A DNA stretch of 64,000 nt from Streptomyces sp. NRRL F-2664 (GTDB lineage Bacteria; Actinomycetota; Actinomycetes; Streptomycetales; Streptomycetaceae), in NCBI RefSeq assembly GCF_000719345.1, contig NZ_JOFX01000032.1:43004-107003 (forward strand). Reading direction: 5' to 3'. Position 1 is the first letter of the stretch. Each line of letters begins with the position of its first letter. The position numbers and the translations under genes are program-made. Shown here piece by piece: positions 7,563 through 14,840 of the stretch. The notes beneath the pieces are model-generated. The model ran no database searches, was not told where the DNA came from, and worked only from the letters and a program-made list of their open reading frames with translations.

Positions 7563-10033
7563 GACGGGTCTTCCTTGTCGTGGTGCCCGGGCCGGACGGC
7601 TGCCGGGGCGGTGGGGTCGGTACGGGGGGTACGGGCGGTGGGCGCGGGTCGGGCGGTGGGCGCGGCGGCGGCGTATTCGGGGTCGGCCGCGGGTGCGGGC
7701 CGTGGCGGCCCCACGGCGTTCTGCGGCAGGTGCCGGGTGGTGGGCTGAGGGGGCGGATGAGGGGATGTGAGGCGCGAGGGCTCGCGGGGCGGCCGGTGCG
7801 GCGGTGTGCGCGCGGGCCTGCGGGGTGGCCGCTGCGGCCACGGCGTCCACCAGTTCAGGCCGCCGGCCAGGCGCATGAGCGCCGGTACGAGCACGCCCCG
7901 GACGAGCGTCGCGTCGAGGAGGACGCCCAGGCCCGCGCCGATCCCGAAGAACTGCAGGAGCGAGACCCGGGAGGTGCCGAAGCCGAGCAGGGTGAAGGCG
8001 AGCAGCGCCCCGGCCGTGGTGACGATGCCTCCGGTGCGGGCGATGCCGGAGACGATGGCGCAGGCGTCGTCCTGCCCGGCGTCGTGCGCCTCCTTGATGC
8101 GCGCGAGGACGAACACCTCGTAGTCCACCGACAGTCCGAAGACGATGCAGAACAGCAGCACGGGCATGGTGGTGCTGAGCGGACCGGGGGTGAAGCCGAG
8201 CAGGTCCCGCAGGTGTCCCGCCTGGAAGATCCACGTCATGGCGCCGAGGACGGCGGCGAGGCTCAGGGCGTTCAGTGCGATGGCCTTCAGCGGGAGCAGC
8301 AGGCTGCGCGTGAAGCCGAGCAGCAGCACGAAGGTGGTCGCGGTGATCACGGTGAGGGCCAGGGGGATCCGGTCGCCCACCGTGTCCTTGGCGTCCACCA
8401 GTACGGCGCTCGGTCCGCCGACGAGGACGGCGGCGCCGGCCGGGCCGGGGGTCGCGCGGATGTCGCGTACGAGTTGCTGCGCGGCGCGGGAGTGCGGGTC
8501 CACCAGCGGTACGACCGACAGCCGGGCGGTAGCGGCGGGGGCGTCCGCGGATGGGGCGGGGCCGGGCAGCGGGGCGGGGCCGGGGAGCGGGGCGGGGCCG
8601 GGGAGCGGGGCGGAGCCCGGCAGCGGGGCGGGCGCGCCGTTGCGGAAGGTGCCCTCGGGCGTCACGACCTGGGCGACCTGCGGCAGCGCGGACAGGGTGC
8701 GGGCGTGGTCCACCCGGGCCGACGGGGACGCCGTACCGGTGGTGAGGACGGTGAGCGCGCCGGCGCCCTTCATGTCGAAGGCGCCGCGCACCAGGTCGCC
8801 GGTCTGCCGGGCGGCCGAGCCCGCCGGCAGCGCCCGGTCGTCGGGGGTGGCGAAACCGGCGTGGGCGAACGGTCCGGCGAGCAGCGCCAGCAGTCCGATC
8901 ACCGGCAGCGCCGCCAGCAGCGGACGGCGTACGACGATCCGCGCGAGCCCCTCCCAGAACCGTGAGCGCGACCCGGCGTGGGCCCGGCGGCGCCAGGGCA
9001 CGGCCCAGGCGTTCACCCGTTTGCCGAGCAGCGCGAGCAGGGCCGGCAGCACGGTCACGGCGCTCACCGCGGCGATCACCACGACGGCGATGCCGGCGTA
9101 GGCGAAGGACCGCAGGAAGTACGGCGGGAACACCAGCAGTGTGGCGAGCGCGGCGGATACGGTCGCGGCGCTGAAGACGATCGTGTGGCCGGCGGTGCGC
9201 ACGGTCCGTACGGCGGCGGCGCGCGGTGCGTACCCGCCGGCGAGCTCCTCGCGGAAGCGTGAGACGACCAGCAGGCCGTAGTCGATGCCCAGGCCCAGGC
9301 CGAGCGCCGTGGTGAGGTTCAGTGCGAAGACGGAGACGTCGGTGACGCTGCCGAGAACCTTCAGGGCGAGCAGCGTCCCGACGACGGCGAGGACGCCGAT
9401 GAGCAGGGGCAGGGCGGCGGCCACGACGCTGCCGAACACGAGGACCAGCAGGATCAGGGTGCCGGGCAGGACGACGGCCTCGGCCCGCTTCAGGTCGGAC
9501 TCCGACAGGTGCTGCAGCTCGGCGTCGACCAGCGCGGACCCTCCGACGCGCACCGTCAGGGCATCCTCCCCGGACCCGGACCCGGCCCGGGTGGTGAGCT
9601 GTTCCCGCAACCGCTCGACGCGCGCGCCGAGCCGGTCCCCCTCGCCGTCCACGTGCGCGACCAGCATGGCGGCGCGGCCGTCCCGGCCGCGTAGCTCCGC
9701 CGCGCCGCCGCTCCAGTACGAGGTCACCGCGCTGACGTCCGGCTCGGCGGTCAGGCGCCTGGTCAGGGCCTCGCCCGCGGCCCGGGCGGCCGGGCTGTCG
9801 ACGGAGCCGGCGCGGGCCTGCGCGACGACGACCAGGTTGGGGGACTCCCCCGCGTGGCGGGCGGCGAGGACGGCGGCCCGGCTGGACTCGGACCGCGGGT
9901 CGTCGTACCCCTGGGTCTTCAGCCGTCCGGTCGCATCCGCGCCGAACACGGCCGCCAGCAGCAGGAACACGAACGCGGCGAGGAGGACCAGTCGGGGACG
10001 ACGGGTCGCAAGGCTCCCTGCACGACGGAACAT
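7559..10033 (-). CDS. MMPL/RND-family lipid exporter
   Basis: An integral membrane transporter of about 824 residues. ATG 10033 is chosen because GGAGG sits just upstream; a longer frame reaches 10132 without a site. One N-terminal membrane helix is followed by a large external loop. Then come two bundles of membrane helices carrying the MMPL Asp-Tyr pairs: GLGLGIDYG in the first and GLSVDYEVF in the second. Members export lipids, siderophores or polyketides using proton motive force. Its stop overlaps the polyketide synthase ATG (7559-7562), so it is the first gene of that operon and probably exports its product. A Pro-Leu-Pro-Gly-Pro-Ala repeat lies in the second external loop. The C-terminal tail is Pro-rich and low in complexity. 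Confidence 0.9.
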   Translation of the reverse strand: MFRRAGSLATRRPRLVLLAAFVFLLLAAVFGADATGRLKTQGYDDPRSESSRAAVLAARHAGESPNLVVVAQARAGSVDSPAARAAGEALTRRLTAEPDVSAVTSYWSGGAAELRGRDGRAAMLVAHVDGEGDRLGARVERLREQLTTRAGSGSGEDALTVRVGGSALVDAELQHLSESDLKRAEAVVLPGTLILLVLVFGSVVAAALPLLIGVLAVVGTLLALKVLGSVTDVSVFALNLTTALGLGLGIDYGLLVVSRFREELAGGYAPRAAAVRTVRTAGHTIVFSAATVSAALATLLVFPPYFLRSFAYAGIAVVVIAAVSAVTVLPALLALLGKRVNAWAVPWRRRAHAGSRSRFWEGLARIVVRRPLLAALPVIGLLALLAGPFAHAGFATPDDRALPAGSAARQTGDLVRGAFDMKGAGALTVLTTGTASPSARVDHARTLSALPQVAQVVTPEGTFRNGAPAPLPGSAPLPGPAPLPGPAPLPGPAPSADAPAATARLSVVPLVDPHSRAAQQLVRDIRATPGPAGAAVLVGGPSAVLVDAKDTVGDRIPLALTVITATTFVLLLGFTRSLLLPLKAIALNALSLAAVLGAMTWIFQAGHLRDLLGFTPGPLSTTMPVLLFCIVFGLSVDYEVFVLARIKEAHDAGQDDACAIVSGIARTGGIVTTAGALLAFTLLGFGTSRVSLLQFFGIGAGLGVLLDATLVRGVLVPALMRLAGGLNWWTPWPQRPPRRPARTPPHRPPREPSRLTSPHPPPQPTTRHLPQNAVGPPRPAPAADPEYAAAAPTARPAPTARTPRTDPTAPAAVRPGHHDKEDPS
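8553..8624. repeat. four tandem 18-bp repeats in the MMPL gene
   Basis: Four near-identical in-frame 18-base units encode a PLPG(S/P)A repeat in the second extracytoplasmic loop of the exporter. The first and last copies have diverged by one to three bases. It resembles the repeat in the neighbouring synthase in period and GC-rich composition. Confidence 0.85.
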
Positions 10034-10380
10034 CGGGGCCTCCGGTCCGGGTGGCTTGTCGCTCCTGCTTTTCCTCAGGACGGTCGATTGCCACCCTGCC
10101 CGGGGCAGGGAACGGGCCGTAGTCCCGGCCATTCGTCACTTGACAGGAGAGGGAGGGGGCGGTTCCGCCGGGCGAAGCGCGGGATGGGATGGCGCGACAC
10201 CGCCGCCGGTGGGGCCGGGTGTATGCGACGTACGCCTTCCCGGTAGGCCCGGAGCCGGAGGCCGCGCGCGTGCAGCTCCCCGCGCCACTCCCCCGCACCA
10301 GTTCTGCGCGAAATTGGTGCGCTTCAGCGCGGGATTGATGCAACCCTGTGGCTGCCTCTGTTTCTCAGGAAGGACGCACC
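10034..10380. promoter_or_regulatory. divergent promoter region of the MMPL-PKS-PPTase operon
   Basis: This 347-base spacer separates the leftward exporter operon from the rightward ribbon-helix-helix-like gene, so it must hold both promoters. A perfect TTGACA is present at 10140-10145 on the plus strand, but no good -10 follows at 16-18 bases. No clear palindromic operator was found. Confidence 0.4.
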
Positions 10381-10608
10381 GTGGAGCAACTCCCCCCGCA
10401 CCCCGACACCGAGCGGTACTCCGTGACCCTCTGCCCGCCGGCGGTCACGATCGTCTCGGAGCTGACGGCCGCCTCCGGCGTGAGCAAGTCCGACGTGATC
10501 AACCGGGCCGTGCTCCTGCTCGGATTCATCGAACGGGAACGCGCCAAGGGCAACGACCTGATGATCCGCGACAGCACCGGCACCCTGGAGCGCATCCACA
10601 TCATCTGA
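10381..10608 (+). CDS. small ribbon-helix-helix-like protein
   Basis: A 75-residue protein. GTG 10381 is preferred over an in-frame GTG at 10348 because CAGGAAGGA lies seven bases upstream. The N-terminal YSVTL strand, followed by two helices around AVTIVSELTAASGVSKSDVI and a hydrophobic third segment, resembles the ribbon-helix-helix (CopG/Arc) fold, in which the strand reads DNA bases. The gene diverges from the exporter/synthase operon across 347 bases, so a role in regulating that operon is plausible but not shown. It could also be a plasmid-type antitoxin, but no toxin partner is adjacent. Confidence 0.55.
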   Translation: MEQLPPHPDTERYSVTLCPPAVTIVSELTAASGVSKSDVINRAVLLLGFIERERAKGNDLMIRDSTGTLERIHII

Positions 10609-10620
10609 CCGCCGGGCCGG

Positions 10621-10676
10621 GGAGCCGGGGAGCCGGGGAGCCGGGGAGCCGGGGAGCCGGGGAGCCGGGGAGCCGG
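10621..10676. repeat. seven perfect copies of an 8-bp repeat
   Basis: GGAGCCGG is repeated head to tail seven times, starting 13 bases after the stop of the ribbon-helix-helix-like gene. It is non-coding and lies between convergent genes. The unit length is not a multiple of three, and slippage at this site would change no protein. Confidence 0.95.
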
Positions 10677-10813
10677 GGGAACGATACGGGTCGGACGTCC
10701 CGGCCCTCGGCGGACGGCAGTTCGGCCGGTGCCGCGCCGCCGTCGGGCGGCGGTCGGTTGCCGCGGGATCCGGCCGCGGGACGGGTCACCTCACGCACCG
10801 TACGCTGCGTCGG

Positions 10814-10839
10814 CCCCCGGACCGGGTGGGGTCCGGGGG
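10814..10839. terminator. hairpin terminator after the methyltransferase
   Basis: A 10-bp perfect stem, CCCCCGGACC and GGTCCGGGGG, with a six-base loop lies 18 bases beyond the stop of the leftward methyltransferase gene. It can also stop readthrough from the convergent small gene. Confidence 0.65.
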
Positions 10840-10856
10840 TGTGGGGCCTGTGCGCG

Positions 10857-11801
10857 TCAGCCTCTGCGGCGGCGGTTGCGGGCGACGATCGCGCGGGTGA
10901 TCACGGGCGGGAGCAGGTCCTTGGCCAGCTTGCGCCAGCGGGCGGCGGGCCTGCGTGCGGCGGTGGGGGCGGGGGCGGGGGCCGGCGGTGCCGGTTCCGT
11001 CGGCGGCGCGGGGTGGAGGGGCTGCGGGGGCTGCGGCGCGACCACGCCGTGGTCCCCGACGCGTACCAGGGGGCGGCCGTCGATCACGTCCACGCCGTGC
11101 CAGAGGTCGGTGCGCTCCTCCAACCATGCGCGCAGGGCGGCCTGGTGGGGCGCCGGGTCGCCCCAGGTTGCGTAGAGTTTCGAGGCCGAGACGCAGATGG
11201 GGTGCAGGTCGCCCGTGACCACGGCGGTCCAGACGGCGGCCGCGACGCCGGGGCAGTGCTCGGAGCGGTAGTCGTCGAAGACCACCACGGCGTCCGGGGT
11301 CGTCAGCAGGCGCGAGGAGGCGATGTCCGTGACGACGTGCTCGTAGAGGTGTGAGGCGTCGATGTGGACGAATCGGCAGCTCCCCGGTTTGACGCGGTCG
11401 GCGACAACCGAGGTGGGGGCCTGGATCACCGTCGGCAGTGCCTCGTGGAAGGCCAGGTAGTTCGTCTCGAAGCCGCGCCGGGTGAGCGTGGGGTAGGAGC
11501 TGCGGTTCTCCGCGACGTTGAAGTCGTCCGTCGCGGGCGAGTCGAAGAGGTCGCAGACGGTGAACTCCTCGCCGGGCCGGAGGTACCGTCCGAGGAAGAT
11601 CGCGCTCTTCCCCATGAAGGCGCCGAGCTCCAGGAGGTCGCCCGGCTGGTCCTCAGTGCTGTTCTGACGCGTCAGGAACCAGTCGAAGAGCACCTGGTCG
11701 TAGTCCGAGAACCACCCTTTGACCTCGCCGTACGTGGTGGGGACGAGCGGGGCCGGCTCACCGTCGGGGGTAGTGACGGAAGCTTGTGAAACGTGCGACA
11801 C
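10857..11801 (-). CDS. class I SAM-dependent methyltransferase
   Basis: A 314-residue protein. The segment LLELGAFMGKSAIFLGRYL is the glycine-rich AdoMet-binding motif I of the Methyltransf_24/TylF-like group. FTVCDLFDS follows as the acidic post-I strand, and FVHIDASHLYEHVV carries the Asp-His typical of this group. The last 75 residues are Pro-Ala-rich then strongly basic, probably a flexible tail. The substrate is unknown; similar enzymes act on sugars or small metabolites in antibiotic or cell-surface pathways. It points toward the PKS operon but is separated by the convergent small gene and a hairpin, so co-regulation is not shown. Confidence 0.8.
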   Translation of the reverse strand: MSHVSQASVTTPDGEPAPLVPTTYGEVKGWFSDYDQVLFDWFLTRQNSTEDQPGDLLELGAFMGKSAIFLGRYLRPGEEFTVCDLFDSPATDDFNVAENRSSYPTLTRRGFETNYLAFHEALPTVIQAPTSVVADRVKPGSCRFVHIDASHLYEHVVTDIASSRLLTTPDAVVVFDDYRSEHCPGVAAAVWTAVVTGDLHPICVSASKLYATWGDPAPHQAALRAWLEERTDLWHGVDVIDGRPLVRVGDHGVVAPQPPQPLHPAPPTEPAPPAPAPAPTAARRPAARWRKLAKDLLPPVITRAIVARNRRRRG

Positions 11802-12177
11802 GGAGAGTCATCCTCCAGCGGAGTGGCATCGGTTTTCACGCTGAGACCCGGCCGGGTAACGGAACACTAAGCCCTGGGGGGACGTGTGACGAGATGTGAG
11901 CGGGATCGATCTTGATTCCCGTCACCGGGGTGGGGATGGTGTAGTGCGGTGGCCGCGGATTTCGTCTGCGGCGCGGCCGCCCCGGCCTCCCATGGGTCGC
12001 ACCCCTGCCCTGCCGCGGGGGGCGTGCCGGACTCCGCCGCGCGGCGGGGGCGGTGTGGACACGCCCGGGGTCGGAGCCCGCTCATCACCGCAGCCGGTTC
12101 GCCGGCCGTACGGGTCGGGCCCGCCGTCCGCCGGTGGCCCGCGGACGTCGTCACGGCGCCGAACTGGAGGGGGTTGG
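11802..12177. other. intergenic region upstream of the methyltransferase
   Basis: About 375 bases without a supported gene. It should contain the promoter of the leftward methyltransferase near 11810-11880. No clear -10/-35 pair or palindrome was recognised. Confidence 0.4.
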
Positions 12178-12693
12178 TCAGCCGGCGGCGAGGAGGGGGC
12201 CGGTCTGTTCGTGCGGGGTGGGGTCGGCGTGGGGGCAGGGCGGGGCGGGGGTGAGGGTGGGGATGCGTATGCGGCGCAGGAGGTCGCGGGTGGCGCGCTG
12301 GTGCAGTGTGCTGCTCCAGGTGAGTCCCGGGTGGCGGGAGCGCAGGTGGGAGAGTGCGCGGGTGCCCAGGCCGGTGCTGCGGAAACGGTCGTCGATCACG
12401 ATCGCGGTGATGACTCCCCGGGCGCAGTCCTGGCAGATCCGGTACTGGATTTCGCCGACGACCTGGCGGATGTGGACGAGGAGCAGGCATTCCTCGCCGG
12501 GGCCGGGGGCGTGGGGGATGTGCGTGGACAGGAAGTCGATGGCCCGGTAGGCGAGGATCCGGCGGCGCAGGCGGCCGGTGAGGCGGCTGCGGCGGGAGTG
12601 CCTGGCCCCGGTGCGGGCGGGTGGCGGTGTCGCAGCTGCGGGGGCGGGGCCGAACAGACTGCTGCTGGTGGGACGCGCATGTTGTCCGTGCAT
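12178..12693 (-). CDS. GNAT-family acetyltransferase
   Basis: A 171-residue protein. ATG 12693 is chosen, with GAGGG just upstream. The frame is open further upstream, but that part is low-complexity Arg-Pro-rich. The acetyl-CoA motif A is visible as VIDDRFRSTGLGTRALSHL (Arg-x-x-Gly-x-Gly). Before it lies a strand-rich segment ECLLLVHIRQVVGEIQY with a Cys-x2-Cys pair soon after, which is unusual for GNATs. The substrate is unknown. The next gene upstream on the same strand (12750-13028) is close, so the two may be cotranscribed. Confidence 0.65.
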   Translation of the reverse strand: MHGQHARPTSSSLFGPAPAAATPPPARTGARHSRRSRLTGRLRRRILAYRAIDFLSTHIPHAPGPGEECLLLVHIRQVVGEIQYRICQDCARGVITAIVIDDRFRSTGLGTRALSHLRSRHPGLTWSSTLHQRATRDLLRRIRIPTLTPAPPCPHADPTPHEQTGPLLAAG

Positions 12694-12749
12694 GTTCCCT
12701 CGTGTGCCCAGGCCGCAGGCGGATACCCGCTTCCCTCCTTCGGAGGTCA

Positions 12750-13028
12750 CTACGGGGGGTGTTCGCTTCCGTGGCGGGGGTGGAGCGAGGTGATCCTGTT
12801 CCGGTACTGCTCCAGGTGGGCGTCGGTTTCCGCGGGGGCCGGTTCGAGGTAGGCGGCGTGCAGTTCGGCCACGCGGTCGGCGCGCGGACAGAGGGCTGCG
12901 GGGCCGGCGGCGTCGTGTGCGTCGCGGACCGGTCGGGTGGCCTGCCGGCGGGTGAGGAGCACTGCGGTGGTGACAGCGGTGGTGACAGCGGCGGCGGCGA
13001 TGGCGGGGAGCCGAAGGTGCGCGGCCAC
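12750..13028 (-). CDS. small N-terminally anchored protein of unknown function
   Basis: A 92-residue protein from GTG 13028, with GGAGG seven bases upstream. Residues about 7-25 form one membrane helix, followed by RRQATRPVRD and a hydrophilic His- and Glu-containing tail. Only one helix is seen, so it is either a membrane anchor or an uncleaved signal. No family was recognised. It lies 57 bases before the GNAT gene on the same strand and after the hairpin at 13138-13169. Confidence 0.6.
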   Translation of the reverse strand: MAAHLRLPAIAAAAVTTAVTTAVLLTRRQATRPVRDAHDAAGPAALCPRADRVAELHAAYLEPAPAETDAHLEQYRNRITSLHPRHGSEHPP

Positions 13029-13137
13029 GCTTGTTCCTCCTTGGGTGGGTGTTCGGCGACCGGGCCGGATCGGACGGGCGGGCGGGGGCGTTGCGGGCCC
13101 GGCCCGGGGGCGGAGCCGACCGCCCCCGCAAGCGGGC

Positions 13138-13169
13138 GGCGCCGACCCCGGGGGCGTGGGGTCGGCGCC
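13138..13169. terminator. hairpin terminator after the DUF3618-DUF4235 pair
   Basis: A 12-bp perfect stem, GGCGCCGACCCC and GGGGTCGGCGCC, with an eight-base loop lies 14 bases downstream of the DUF4235 stop at 13183. It separates that transcript from the next leftward gene. Confidence 0.75.
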
Positions 13170-13182
13170 GGTCCGGGGCGGC

Positions 13183-13449
13183 TCAGCCGGGCCAGGTGCC
13201 GGTGAGGCGGCGGGTGGTGGCGGCTCCTGCGCGGTCGACGGCCGCCTTGACGACGGCGAAGATCGCTCCTTGCAGGGCCGCGGCGATCAGGACTTCGCGC
13301 CAGGTGCGGTCCTCGTCGGTGGCGTCGGGGGCGTCGCCGTCGTGGCTGATCATCTTCCAGGCCTGCTTGAAGGCCGCGCCGGCGATCATGCCGCTGGTGG
13401 CGCCGAGCGCCAGTCCGATCGGCTTGTAGGCGATCTTGGATGCTTTCAT
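13183..13449 (-). CDS. DUF4235 small membrane protein
   Basis: An 88-residue protein with two hydrophobic segments (about 8-30 and 55-70) and a short acidic loop between them, HDGDAPDATDED. The pattern PIGLALG...SGMIAGAAFKQAWK and the TWREVL...AALQGAIFAVVKAAVDR block fit the DUF4235 family, found widely in actinobacteria next to DUF3618 proteins. Function is unknown; an envelope role is presumed. Its ATG overlaps the stop of the DUF3618 gene (ATGA at 13446-13449), so they are translationally coupled. Confidence 0.8.
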   Translation of the reverse strand: MKASKIAYKPIGLALGATSGMIAGAAFKQAWKMISHDGDAPDATDEDRTWREVLIAAALQGAIFAVVKAAVDRAGAATTRRLTGTWPG

Positions 13450-13943
13450 CGGCGCCTCCGGCTGCGGCGCAGGAGCAGGAGGACGACGACCGCGGCGGCC
13501 GCGGCGATCAGCGGGGTGCGGTTGGCGCGTGCCAGGGTGGCGGCCCGGTCGGCCTTTTCACGCACCGGGTCCGGCGTCTTCTCGGCGGCGAGGTGTCCGG
13601 CCCGGGCGGCGGTGTCGCGTACCTGGGCGGCGGCGTGTGCGGCTTTGTCGAGGAGGGGGTCGGGCGTGTTGTCCTTCACCAGCCGGCCGGCGTGCGCGGC
13701 CTTGTCCCGGAGCTGGTCGGTCACCTGGGCGGCCTTCTCGGTGGCCTGTTCCTGGAGCTTTGCCGCCTTCTCGGTGGCCTGTTCCTGGAGCTTTGCCGCC
13801 TTCTCCTTCGCCTGGGCCTTGACGTCCGCCTTGCCTGCCAGGGCCTCGACGGTCTGGCCGAGTTCATCGCGGGTGTGTTCGACCTGTTTGCGCAGTTCCT
13901 CGGGGGTGGGCGAGGGCTGCTTGTCGCCCTGGGGGGTGTTCAT
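13446..13943 (-). CDS. DUF3618 family apolipoprotein-like membrane protein
   Basis: A 165-residue protein with the DUF3618 start TPEELRKQVEHTRDELGQTV (about 13-32). A long amphipathic Ala-Lys-Glu-rich helix follows, then one membrane helix near the C-terminus (about 143-158) and a basic end. The helix contains a perfect 11-residue duplication from a 33-bp tandem repeat. ATG 13943 has AAGGAGG nearby. The protein probably lies along the inner membrane face with its long helix free. It is translationally coupled to DUF4235. Confidence 0.82.
   Translation of the reverse strand: MNTPQGDKQPSPTPEELRKQVEHTRDELGQTVEALAGKADVKAQAKEKAAKLQEQATEKAAKLQEQATEKAAQVTDQLRDKAAHAGRLVKDNTPDPLLDKAAHAAAQVRDTAARAGHLAAEKTPDPVREKADRAATLARANRTPLIAAAAAVVVLLLLRRSRRRR
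13733..13805. repeat. 33-bp tandem duplication inside the DUF3618 gene
   Basis: Two perfect head-to-tail 33-base copies, with the start of a third, encode the repeated unit KAAKLQEQATE in the amphipathic helix. An 11-residue unit is three helical turns, so the repeat extends the same helix face. Confidence 0.9.
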
Positions 13944-14190
13944 CGGGGTGCTGCCTCCTTCTTCTCGGCCGCGTGGGCCTGGCGCTGTCGATGGCCTGCT
14001 CCGGTGCAGGTGGGCGGGTGGCCGGCCGCGGCGGCCTGCTGCCGGACGGCAGCAGGCCGCTGTGGTGGCGGCCGGGCCCGGGCCGTGGGGACGGCCGGCC
14101 GGGCCCGGCCTGCCGGTCCTCTTCTTGCTTCCCGCTCCTGCGTCGGCGCGCATACCCCCCGAGCAGCCGATCACCCGCCCGGCCGCCGGG

Positions 14191-14799
14191 TCATCGCAGA
14201 CGGCGCAGGAACGGACGGGGCGGGAGCAGGCGGGGCAGGAGCAGGCGGGGCAGGAGCAGGCGGCGCAGGAGCAGGCGGGGCGCGGCCCGGACCAGGGCGG
14301 CCGCGGTCAGGCCGATGGCTGCGCCGGCTGCGACGTCGGAGGGGTAGTGCGCGCCGCTGTGGACCCGCTCGATCGCCACCATCACGGCCGGTACGCAGCA
14401 TGCGGCGGCGGCCCCCGGCCGGGTGGGCGCGACGGCCGCGGTGAACGCCACGGCTGCGGCGGTGTGGCCGGAGGGGAAGGAGGAGCTGTCGGGGCGGTCC
14501 TGCACGTCGGGGTGCGGGATCCACTCCTTGGGGGGCCGGCGTCGCTCGACGAGGGGTTTCGCCACCCCGTTGGCCAGCAGCTCGGCGACCGCCATGGCCG
14601 TGATCCCGGTGGCGGCCGCCTTGCGGCCGCGCCGGCCCCCGCCGGCCGCCATGAGCACCGCGGCCGCCCACCACAGTTTGGTGTGCTCGGCCGCCTCCTC
14701 GACCGGCGGGAGGAGGCGCCGCGCCCAGGCGGAGTCCCATGCGGCCATTCGCCGGACCAGCCGGTGATCGCGGCTGCGCAGCAGGGCCAGGACGTCCAT
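14191..14799 (-). CDS. PAP2-family membrane phosphatase
   Basis: A 202-residue phosphatidic acid phosphatase type 2 enzyme. The three signature blocks are present: KPLVERRRP (K-x6-RP), SSFPSGHTAA (PSGH) and ERVHSGAHYPSD, in which Glu replaces the usual Ser of SR-x5-H-x3-D. Several hydrophobic segments fit a membrane protein acting on lipid phosphates or undecaprenyl pyrophosphate. ATG 14799 has GAGGAGG upstream. The C-terminal 25 residues are an unusual Leu-Pro-Arg repeat made by a 15-bp tandem repeat. The gene lies 42 bases after the YihY gene, so they are probably cotranscribed. Confidence 0.85.
   Translation of the reverse strand: MDVLALLRSRDHRLVRRMAAWDSAWARRLLPPVEEAAEHTKLWWAAAVLMAAGGGRRGRKAAATGITAMAVAELLANGVAKPLVERRRPPKEWIPHPDVQDRPDSSSFPSGHTAAAVAFTAAVAPTRPGAAAACCVPAVMVAIERVHSGAHYPSDVAAGAAIGLTAAALVRAAPRLLLRRLLLPRLLLPRLLPPRPFLRRLR
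14223..14282. repeat. four tandem 15-bp repeats at the PAP2 gene 3' end
   Basis: Four copies of GGAGCAGGCGGGGCA, with one change in the third and at the end of the fourth, encode a Leu-Leu-Leu-Pro-Arg repeat at the C-terminus of the phosphatase. It looks like recent slippage extending the tail. Confidence 0.85.
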
Positions 14800-14840
14800 G
14801 CTCCGCACACCTCCTCGTCCCGTGCCGTGGTGCGCCCGGC

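Noticed and set aside
10140..10145. Perfect TTGACA on the plus strand
   Set aside because: No acceptable -10 follows at 16-18 bases, so it was not called a promoter.
7562..10343. Upstream extension of the polyketide synthase frame
   Set aside because: The frame is open to 10343, but the residues are low-complexity and the MMPL gene occupies it; MTDIAIVGLGCRFPG at 7562 is the normal KS start.
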